NCBI GenBank assembly: GCA_033032175.1
Contig: CM065309.1
Span: 16,058,001 to 16,122,000 of the forward strand
Direction: 5' to 3'
DNA length: 64,000 nt
From: Saturnia japonica
Lineage: Eukaryota; Arthropoda; Insecta; Lepidoptera; Saturniidae
The notes under the pieces were generated by a model, which saw only the letters and a program-made list of their open reading frames with translations, ran no database searches and had not been told where the DNA came from. This document shows positions 56,875 to 64,000 of the stretch, piece by piece. Position numbers and translations under genes: made by a program. Positions within the stretch are counted from its first letter, which is position 1, and every line of letters begins with the position of its first letter.

Positions 56875-57590
56875 ACTAGCTAAGTGGCCCGACAGACGTT
56901 ATTCTGCCCTTTCCAATATTTTTCTGGAAACTTTTCCAGAACCGTAGCGAACAAAACAAAATAAGAATTAATCCATCGTTCGAATTGCGACTCCAAAAAC
57001 CATTAGTTATATAAAAATTTTGCTATTTTACGGGTAATTTTTTCAAATTTTTCTTGTCTTAAAACACTCAATCGGAATCTGGATGCCTTTTGGCATAGGC
57101 CTCCTCCAGCTCTTTCCATTGTGCTCTATGCTCTACAACTCTAGCCAGTAATACCCCAAGGTTGGACTAATGTCATCTGTCCATCGTGTTTTGGTCGCCC
57201 CTGTCCTCTAGTCCCGTCTCTTGGAAACCATAGGGAAACTTGTTTGCTTCAATTTTTTGCTTTGCATCTTAGCATATGTCTTGTCCAGCTCCATTTCAAT
57301 TGATCTATACGAGTTATTATATGTATATGTAACTTTGGTTTTCCTTCTTATCTCCGAATTTCTGATTTTATCACTTAGCCTGATTCCTAACATGCTTCTT
57401 TTCGTTGCCTTTTTACAATTTGCTAGATTTTCTTTATGATTGTCAGTCAGAGACTATGTTTCGCAGTAATATGTTATTCGGACTATTAATAAGATTTTAT
57501 AAAAGAATTAGCCAAATCGGTCAAACCGTTCTTAAGTGATGCGTTCAGCAACGAACAGTATTACATTTTTATTTATATATATGTAGATAG
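56875..57590 (+). repeat. Interspersed repeat interrupted by an RTE fragment
   Basis: The outer repeat starts CTAGCTAAGTGGCCCGACAG and resumes at about 57500 with TTAGCCAAATCGGTCAAACC, ending TATATATATGTAGATAG. Start and end are the two halves of one familiar lepidopteran repeat. Between them lies the RTE piece listed separately, so this is a nested insertion. Confidence 0.6.
57072..57480 (-). pseudogene. RTE-type LINE, C-terminal fragment
   Basis: The minus frame from 57480 codes I-T-Y-Y-C-E-T, a stop, S-L-T-D-N-H, then R-S-M-L-G-I-R-L-S-D-K-I-R-N-S-E-I-R-R-K-T-K-V-T. After decay it reads T-R-W-T-D-D-I and near the end S-W-R-R-P-M-P-K. This is the same region as 48425-48850, but much more diverged from it, suggesting an older RTE subfamily. 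Confidence 0.75.
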
Positions 57591-58042
57591 ATTGTTGTTT
57601 TATATACTATTGATAACGTCTTTGGTGTCATATTTTTTGATGACACCATATAAGTTTTTATTTTTTATGTTTTTAAGTTATTTCACTATTTATTCCCAAT
57701 TCCACATATAACAAACCATATAGAAATATATTAATTTATGTAGATAAATAAATATAATACATAAACAGATAATCAAATTAAATTATCCAACATTGTCCAT
57801 AGCGATGCCTGTTAACATTAGCGACGTTTGCGTTGGCATAAACGAATGAGCGACAATCAAGATTCCCCGCTGGATATTTTCCTAAATTTGACGCAATGAT
57901 TTATCCAAATGTTACAGTACAACACATTCATTAATATGAATGCGTATTTGTATAGAGACATACTGTGGGGAGATAAATAAAATGTTGTTTTATTTGAAAC
58001 TCATCATAAGCGTACAAAGTAATTTGTAGATTGGTCGGCCTT
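57591..58042. other. No gene recognised
   Basis: AT-rich DNA. Confidence 0.5.
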
Positions 58043-58321
58043 TCATCAGAAATACGACATTATGTTTTTACTGGAATAGATCTTAAAAAGATTTTTTTTG
58101 GTGGAATATATCGAAAAAATAATATTATTTTAATTAATACATCGAAAATAAGACATTATTTGTTTTAGTAGAACAGATCGAAAATAAGATTTTTTTTTTT
58201 TTTTGGTAGCACTGGTCAGAAATAAAGCATTGCTTATTTTAGTAGAATAAATCGAAAATAAGATATTATTTTTTAGTACAATAGATCGGAAATAAGACTA
58301 TAATATTTTTAGTAGTATAGA
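58043..58321. repeat. Eight-unit degenerate minisatellite
   Basis: Roughly eight units of 30-37 bases. Most begin TCGAAAATAAGA and end TTAGTAGAATAGA, with an AT-rich variable middle. Units 4 to 8 (58142 onward) are the best preserved; units 2 and 3 are shortened. There is no coding potential. Confidence 0.8.
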
Positions 58322-58478
58322 ACAGTGGCAAACCCTGTGTAAGCTTCAACTATGGTAGCACCACCGCTTTACCAATTTCTGCTGTAAAGCAGAAGTACTC
58401 GTACTGCTGCATTCCGGGCCGAAAGGTGGGGTTGGCATCACGCACTGGCATACGAGATTTTTTTTTAACAACTAAAGT

Positions 58479-58575
58479 GACAAACAAGCATACGGCCCGC
58501 CTGATGGTAAGTGGCTACTGTAGCCAAAGAACGCTTGTAATAAACATAGGTACCATTAGCATGTTTCCGACCTTA
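58479..58575 (-). repeat. Repeat family J (reverse)
   Basis: GACAAACAAGCATACGGCCC, then GCCTGATGGTAAGTGGCTAC and AAACATAGGTACC is the reverse complement of 59799-59900. The 70-codon plus frame here is a by-product. Confidence 0.65.
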
Positions 58576-58868
58576 CCAGGAGCTCTGGAGACCCCATTCA
58601 CTGCAGGAACACGACACAATATTATAGGGTGGAGGTAGTCCACTATTTGAACTGCCCCAAGTAGAGAGAAACCTCAAAAGTTTTTTTTTTATTTGGTGCT
58701 ATTTTAATCAATAAAAAACTATACTATATGAGGGAGAAAAATATAGTTTTCTATTATTTAGATTTTTACATTTACTTTAGGTACAGGTGTGTAATTAACT
58801 GAAGCACTCCCCACCAGTGACAAATCTTTTTGACAAGCAAACCGTGGTATAAATACGGTCGTAGGGCC

Positions 58869-58879
58869 ACTTCGACAGA
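58869..58879. repeat. Target duplication ACTTCGACAGA (left)
   Basis: Repeated exactly at 59511-59521, after the poly(A) of the second jockey copy. The first A could belong to the tail. Confidence 0.85.
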
Positions 58880-59480
58880 CACGCCCGCGTAACCACCGTT
58901 CTCTCCGCAGAGGGCGGGCGGTCAATTTCGCTCCAGCACACCCGTCACGTCCACCCTCTCTAGCGGTAACCCAAGCCTAGGTCCGTTCCTCGGTGTGAAA
59001 CCCTTGGGTCAGGCAACCGCCCGCGCGATACAAGTGACACTGTACGTGCATCACTTAGCTACCTACATACAACACTACACACGTATGAACATACACACGT
59101 GCACACCACACAGGTACATAGGTTCTGTGAGGGACCTTTTTTTTCTTTTTTTACGCTAGTTAGTTAGCGCTAGTTAGTGTAGAAACATTCCGATTATTGA
59201 ATACACATACGCACGGTTCCTTCCTTCCTCCCAGGAGGAAGGGAACGTGCCTATGTGTATATTTAGTTAGCTCGAATCGTAGGTGTAGGGATTCGAATAG
59301 ATCGCGACCTATTTGCGAACGCGACGACCGCCCGAGCCGAGGTCCGGCCACTTTGGCACCCTCGTGCGAGTCGTCCACAAAACTTTCGCGGCTGAGTGCC
59401 CTCTGCGCTCGCCCCCAAGTCCGGTGAAGCTGTAAAAGCCGCAGCGGCTTTAGGGCCCCTAAGGCTAACAGTGAAGTCAG

Positions 59481-59510
<30 letters not shown>
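58880..59510 (+). mobile_element. Young, strongly 5'-truncated jockey LINE copy
   Basis: Only the last 35 codons of the RT product and the 3' UTR are present, followed by about 26 A at 59485-59510 and flanked by 11 bp target duplications. It is about 98% identical by eye to 45296-45932, with around a dozen differences. The frames on both strands across this region (for example 148 codons on the minus strand) are antisense or UTR shadows. Confidence 0.92.
59201..59260 (+). other. Hairpin in the jockey 3' UTR (second copy)
   Basis: ATACACATACGCACGG and GTGCCTATGTGTAT form the outer stem and CCTTCCTCC/GGAGGAAGG the tip, identical to 45626-45685. Confidence 0.75.
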
Positions 59511-59511
<1 letters not shown>

Positions 59512-59521
59512 CTTCGACAGA

Positions 59522-59798
59522 TCGCTCCGACATAATTATATTCGTAGGTGCTCAAAACGCCGCTTGCGGAATAAGAATTTTTTCGTACAAAATGAAAGAA
59601 AGCCAACAGTCAGACAAGGAGAGCAAACACACTACATATTCAGATGTTCTCAGCCGCAGTCATACTTCAGAGAAATACGTCCGAACTGTGCTGTGGCCCC
59701 CTGTGATTATACATATAGTCTCCGCGATTTACGCTGTGAGTGTAGTCCTCTTGTAGATTTCATCCTTTTGTAAGTTTTTGTATTTATTTTCTATAATC
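59522..59798. other. Unassigned stretch with an open frame
   Basis: From the LINE poly(A) to 59773 one frame stays open for about 85 codons and reads basic and cysteine-containing (R-C-S-K-R-R, F-R-C-S-Q-P, R-C-E-C-S-P). Upstream of the LINE, GTATAAATACGG at 58849 resembles a TATA box. Neither is enough to call a gene: the frame is not open upstream of the LINE once the insertion is ignored. Confidence 0.25.
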
Positions 59799-59905
59799 GA
59801 GGTCGGCAATGCGCTAGTGATACCTATGTTATTGCGGGCGTCCATACGCTACGGTAGCCGCTTGCCGTCAGGTGGGCCGTATGCTTGTTTGCCGCCTTTG
59901 AAGTA
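59799..59905 (+). repeat. Repeat family J
   Basis: GAGGTCGGCAATGCGCTAGTG, then CGGGCGTCCATACGCTACGG and GGGCCGTATGCTTGTTTGCC. Confidence 0.7.
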
Positions 59906-60633
59906 TAAATAAAATAAAAAGTTTATTATATAAATATTAATATTTTATTCACATATATAGTTAGTGTAGTGGCGGATGCGATTGCACGCTACCGATTTAG
60001 TGGACGTATAAAAATAAAAACTTTATTGCGTTAAATAATATAATTTTAACTTGAACAATAATTTATACTGAGACAAACTGTTAACGGCCGTGCACGTCCA
60101 AAAAGCCTTCAGTTGAGTGACGTTCGTTCGGGAGCAACTTCATGTCGAACTTCGTTCCGAAACAGTTAGTATACAAAGAAACGATTGTTATACAGCATGA
60201 AGCGTGTTTTAATAGTTTTACAACTGTTTTTAATCTTATACATAGAATAGTGAACTAAATAATCTGAGTATTCATGGATTTATACATCCCTTTAAAACAA
60301 TAAATTTAAGAGTTCTCGCTCGATAAATAAATAATTCAAGAGGCGTTGGAGAGTACCTAACTTAAACTTTTCAACCCGTACCGCTTTGTTGAAGCGAATA
60401 TGCTTAGGGAACAAGGCTGGTCATCGATACTTGATTATTTTATTCGTGTCTTTGTTAATAAGTATTATTCTTTCAACAATTCTTAGATCTACTTACGTAA
60501 CATAATTCTAACAGACAATACACAGCTTAAACCGGAGAGTTTGCATGAAATTTTTCACAAACGTTCCGTATGAAACGTAGTTGAGTTATAAGAAAGGATT
60601 TGTTACAAATCGTACGCTAAAGCAATTAAATTA
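59906..60633. other. No gene recognised
   Basis: AAATAAAAACTTTATTGCG at 60012 looks like a reversed retroposon tail. The rest is AT-rich without motifs. Confidence 0.5.
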
Positions 60634-61375
60634 TCCATCGTCATTTCAGCCGAAAGATATTGCTAGACATAAAGATCACCTAAAGGTCGCCTCAACGGCT
60701 GATCTTGAGCTGATCGCATTCAGCGGATTCCTGCATCCTTCAGTAGTGGCGGGTCAATCCACGCTTGTACGCTCCTCAGCCCCATCGGCTATCCGTTCAT
60801 TAAACCCACGTGACCCTCCCACTACCTCTTAAGTCAGAACTATATCGGTGACTATGGTTCTTGTTCGGATCTCCTCATTTTTGATTCAATCACTTAGAGA
60901 AATTATAAGCATAGCGGCCCTTTGAATGAATGCCTTTAACCTTTCTTAAAGGCCCATAGTCAGCAAGCCCTTCTCTGCAACATATTTATTTATTAAAGAA
61001 GTGCCAACAGCGTGCATATTATACTTGAGCCTTTTTTACAATTCATTCTAAATGTAATACAGATATGCGAACCTATTATAGGCTCCCACTACATTGATAA
61101 AATAACGCAAATGTAATTTAAAAAATAAAATAAAGTAAGTTAGGTACAATTAAGTCATTACAACGTATGAAAAACTACTACTAATAAAATTAACATTTTA
61201 ACGTTAAAATAATTCATATTTGATCACTAGCAACACACACTGGTCAAAGACTTTCGTCTTAAGACAGTGCGTTATCTCGAAAGAGATATTATGCAGCTTC
61301 CCAAACGCTGCCCAGTTCAGTCGGATTCGACGATTGACTTCTCTCTCGAAGCCGGTTATACCAATCTGGGTAGTT
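60634..61375 (-). pseudogene. RTE-type LINE fragment, decayed and interrupted
   Basis: Minus-strand pieces in RTE order: 61375-61235 codes G-F-E-R-E-V-N-R-R-I-R-L-N-W-A-A-F-G-K-L, then C-L-K-T-K-V-F-D-Q-C-V-L. 60940-60850 codes I-S-L-S-D, a stop, and K-N-E-E-I-R-T-R-T. 60840-60634 codes D-P-P-L-L-K-D-A-G-I-R, A-Q-D-Q-P-L-R-R-P-L-G-D and the TTTCGGCTGAAATGACGATGG end. About 290 bases at 60941-61234 are unrelated, so an insertion or rearrangement split it. The 83-codon plus frame at 60581-60832 is antisense to this element and not a gene. Confidence 0.72.
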
Positions 61376-62908
61376 TGTTCTGAGCAAACATACTAATCAA
61401 CAGCAGCTTCAAGCGTGGAATTTCCGATTATTACAGAGACATGACGACAACCATGTATCAAGAACTTCAGTAAAGGGATTGAATAGAGGGTTAAAATAGG
61501 ATGCACACAGCTAGTAAAATAAATATTAATTTAACAAGATAAGTTTACAAACTAAAATCGAACTAGGGAAAACATAGCACTCTGAAAAGTAAGATCTATA
61601 TTTTTGAAATGTTCTTAATAAACCCTTTCATTTGATACCTAATACGGCACATTACATTTTTATTATTTATACAGGACTTTGTCTTCTAGAAGGTGCCATA
61701 TTAAATACAGTGTAACGTTACCGAGTCTATAACCAGCGGACGATCAAAATGCTTCTCACGATATCTTGTTTATAACTTTACATAGTTTAGGAGATATGCT
61801 GGAACAGATGAATATATAATCATACACCCATGTCCTGCTGAAAACATAATCATATATTTGGATATGCGCCTTAATCGGGTAAAAAATTTAGACTTATTAG
61901 TTAAAAGTGAGTGGCCGTAAATTGATCTCAAAGGTTAATAAAATTTTGAATAACTTTTCCATTTATGATATATTTGAAAAGCTTTGGTAACGTTGATTAA
62001 CGTTAATTTTATCTTATGAGTAAATTATGGTATTTGCAAGGCTCGTGATAGAATTTTTCAATTTCCTCTTTCACGAAGTGAATTTTAATCACACGATCCA
62101 CAGAGTTATATAATAATGCATAGATATCTACACCGCTCCGGGATATCGTGATTTGATTGTTTTTTTTAAGTAATTTGCACGCAGACTGTTTCTTAAGAGA
62201 GTGGTTATATAATTTGAATTTTTAGGTAATATTACCATATATTATGGTTAATATTATATTTTCTGTAAATGAAAACTTACCCTGTAGAAAAATATTTGTT
62301 TCTTTGTGCTATGTATGATAATTAACCAATTAAATTACATGAAACTCTCATCAAGAACTTACACCTACAAATTCTGAATATTCTTCCTGTGCGGTTTTCA
62401 TCTGTTAATCTATATTTTCGTAAATTTTCCGTCTTGGACCAGATGTGCGTTCATTGAAAACTACTAAATCAATTTGGATATAGTTTTCAGGTAAATATAA
62501 GAATGAACCAGAGGAAGGATTTAGGTTTACATATAATTACGATTTTTATCATTTTATTAAATATTTATGGCTTAAAGTTAATAATTAATAATAAATCTTT
62601 CAAAACAATCCCACTAAAATTAAATTAACGGTTAAATTTCATGAAGAAATTACTAATAATTATTGAAAATTAATAGAAAACAATTACATTTTTCATATAA
62701 TTTCATATAGTCAAATAACACGTTTTACATTACCCCTTATCTATTAAGAGTCATAATAAACTAAACCTAAATATGAATAAAACATAAACTAAAAACTAAC
62801 CTGGTTTTCAACAAATGAACAACAAAATACCAAGTTATTTATTAAGATCACTTATATAAATTTTACATTAATTGATTTTCTATCCATACCATCATGCCTA
62901 TACAGGGC
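61376..62908. other. No gene recognised
   Basis: AT-rich DNA. GCACACAGCTAGTAAAATAAA near 61501 is a short repeat end. Confidence 0.5.
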
Positions 62909-63145
62909 TACCCCCGAAGGGATAGGCAGAGGTGTACACCGTACACCTATAGTACACCCTGTATGTTTCTTCGTTCCCATGTAATAGGAAGCGAGCCTAT
63001 TACCATTAATCGGGTACAAACCCAAACTCCGAGCAGCTACTGAGAATTTCATAGATAAACCCAATAACACTTTGCTCGACCTGGAAATCGAACCCAGGAC
63101 CTCAATCACAGCAGTCGCGCTTACGACCACTAGACATTAGCATAC
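62909..63145 (-). mobile_element. tRNA-derived SINE (family S1), nearly full length
   Basis: On the minus strand it has box-A-like CTAATGTCTAGTGG, GGTCGTAAGCGCGAC, and box B GGGTTCGATTTCC (complement of about 63090-63102). The body with CTCAGTAGCTGCTCGGAG and TAATGGTAATAGGC follows, and the end is CTGCCTATCCCTTCGGGGG. The 92-codon minus frame is a SINE by-product. Confidence 0.8.
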
Positions 63146-63417
63146 TAAAGTATGTCCTGGATATAATACTAATGTATTTACTTGTACTTTAACTTACCAG
63201 ACAATAATTACGAACATTAACTACAACTACAACTTAAAGTAACAATAACTTTACAATTTTTGTCCTGATGACTGCCCAATAGTTATTGTTACAAAAACTT
63301 AATTCATTTTCCTTTGTTACCAATACAATATTTTATTAATAACACATTATATACCTTAAAAGGACTTGCTTGTAGAACAGATGGCTGACGAAGCTGAAGA
63401 GCTGTCGAGTAATGACA
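63146..63417. other. No gene recognised
   Basis: AT-rich DNA between a SINE and an RTE end. Confidence 0.5.
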
Positions 63418-63600
63418 ACGCAAGAGAAGACGCATCGTGGGCACACCCAACAAAAGTTGGAGCGACGACATGATGAAGGTTGCGAGAACGCACTGAATAC
63501 AAGCAACACAAGACTGGTCGTTATGCCTATAATTAGGGGAAAGCCTATGTCCAGTAGTGAACGTTCTTCGGCGGAATAAATGGATGGAAGTCCGTTTTTA
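63418..63600 (+). pseudogene. RTE-type LINE, C-terminal fragment
   Basis: The frame codes K-R-R-R-I-V-G-T-P-N-K-S-W-S-D-D-M-M-K-V-A, then a stop (TGA in the usual Trp position), A-T-Q-D-W-S-L, and the TTCTTCGGCGGAATAAATGG end. It corresponds to the last 60 codons of 48382-48862. The minus frame 63336-63614 is antisense. Confidence 0.75.
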
Positions 63601-63658
63601 TTATAATTCGGCAAAATGACGAAACTGCCTCATGGTTAGGACAGTACAATCCAATTAC

Positions 63659-63820
63659 AGTGGCGATCACCGGTGGATCTACAAACCATTTCCAGTCGTC
63701 ACTGTCATGCTAACCTGCTCAAATGTCTTGTCGCGTTATATTTAAAGGGCACCAAGTTGCAGAAAGGAATGAACACACGGAGATCGTTCCAAGGCTTCAC
63801 GGTAATACAAAAATATGACC
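63659..63820 (+). repeat. Repeat family G
   Basis: GTGGCGATCACCGGTGGATC, then CACTGTCATGCTAACCTGCT, AGAAAGGAATGAAC and AAGGCTTCACGGTAATAC align with 47523-47700. Confidence 0.55.
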
Positions 63821-63935
63821 GCCACTTAGTAGAGCTACGGTAAACAATGTTATTTGTTATACACCTCGTAATAATAGGTCCATAAATATTTTTATTATGT
63901 CAAAAAAAATTAAAGGAAAACAATTATATTAAAGA

Positions 63936-64000
63936 CTAGCTGTGCCCGTGGCTTCGCTCACGTGGACTACAGAATGCCCGCGCGAATCTTGCACCTCGCT
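63936..64000 (+). repeat. Repeat family A, cut by the window edge
   Basis: CTAGCTGTGCCCGTGGCTTC, then GCTCACGTGGACTACAGAA and TGCCCGCGCGAATC match the start of the 43349 copy and continue beyond the window. Confidence 0.8.

Noticed and set aside
59160..59606. 148-codon minus frame and 125-codon plus frame over a poly(A) tract
   Set aside because: Both lie over the jockey 3' UTR and its poly(A) (reading as F or K runs). A related minus frame appears at 45676-46008 for the same reason.
60581..60832. 83-codon plus frame that looks protein-like
   Set aside because: It is antisense to an RTE C-terminal fragment readable on the minus strand.

Overview
This window looks like gene-poor nuclear DNA from a moth or butterfly (Lepidoptera). 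It is AT-rich and has microsatellites. It is packed with the classes of mobile-element debris familiar from that order: RTE-type, jockey-type and R1-type LINE fragments, tRNA-derived SINEs with polymerase III box A/box B motifs, a mariner transposase relic, gypsy-type LTR elements, and many short repeats beginning 'CTAGCTGTGCCCG' or ending in its complement. I assign it to order only, not to a species. I recognise no intact host protein-coding gene, no functional tRNA or rRNA gene, and no prokaryotic features such as operons or CRISPR arrays. Nearly all open frames over 60 codons are either pieces of transposons or chance frames in AT-rich DNA.

Layout. 1-8.2 kb: two near-identical 2.2 kb segments (1-2243 and 5974-8197) lie in direct orientation 5973 bases apart. 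Between them are a gypsy-type retrotransposon remnant (5' LTR, tRNA-Pro-type primer binding site, broken gag-protease, start of pol) and a jockey RT scrap. 8.2-18.7 kb: older repeats, an RTE 3' fragment, a LINE C-terminus and a tRNA-derived SINE in otherwise featureless AT-rich DNA. 18.8-20.6 kb: a 1.85 kb LINE on the minus strand with several frame breaks. 20.6-37 kb: sparse LINE C-termini, SINEs and short repeat families. 37.1-39.7 kb: an R1-type LINE that has lost its RT and carries a miniature LTR element (894 bp, two LTRs, exact 4 bp target duplication). 40-46 kb: SINEs, two copies of a 0.5 kb repeat, and a 5'-truncated jockey LINE with a 9 bp target duplication and poly(A). 46-64 kb: RTE fragments (one with an 11 bp target duplication), a mariner relic, an eight-unit minisatellite, a second young jockey 3' end with an 11 bp target duplication, more SINE copies, and a 0.5 kb repeat running off the right edge.

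How the parts relate. The elements form nested layers. RTE pieces sit inside older short repeats, an LTR miniature sits inside a LINE, and a LINE is flanked by SINE copies. The freshest events are the two jockey insertions and the large direct repeat. The jockey insertions have about 98% identical 3' ends, intact poly(A) and clear target duplications. A 60-base hairpin is conserved in both jockey 3' UTRs.

I did not find a new multi-gene system. The most distinctive items are the miniature LTR element, the jockey 3' UTR hairpin, the unevenly diverged 2.2 kb direct repeat and the minisatellite.
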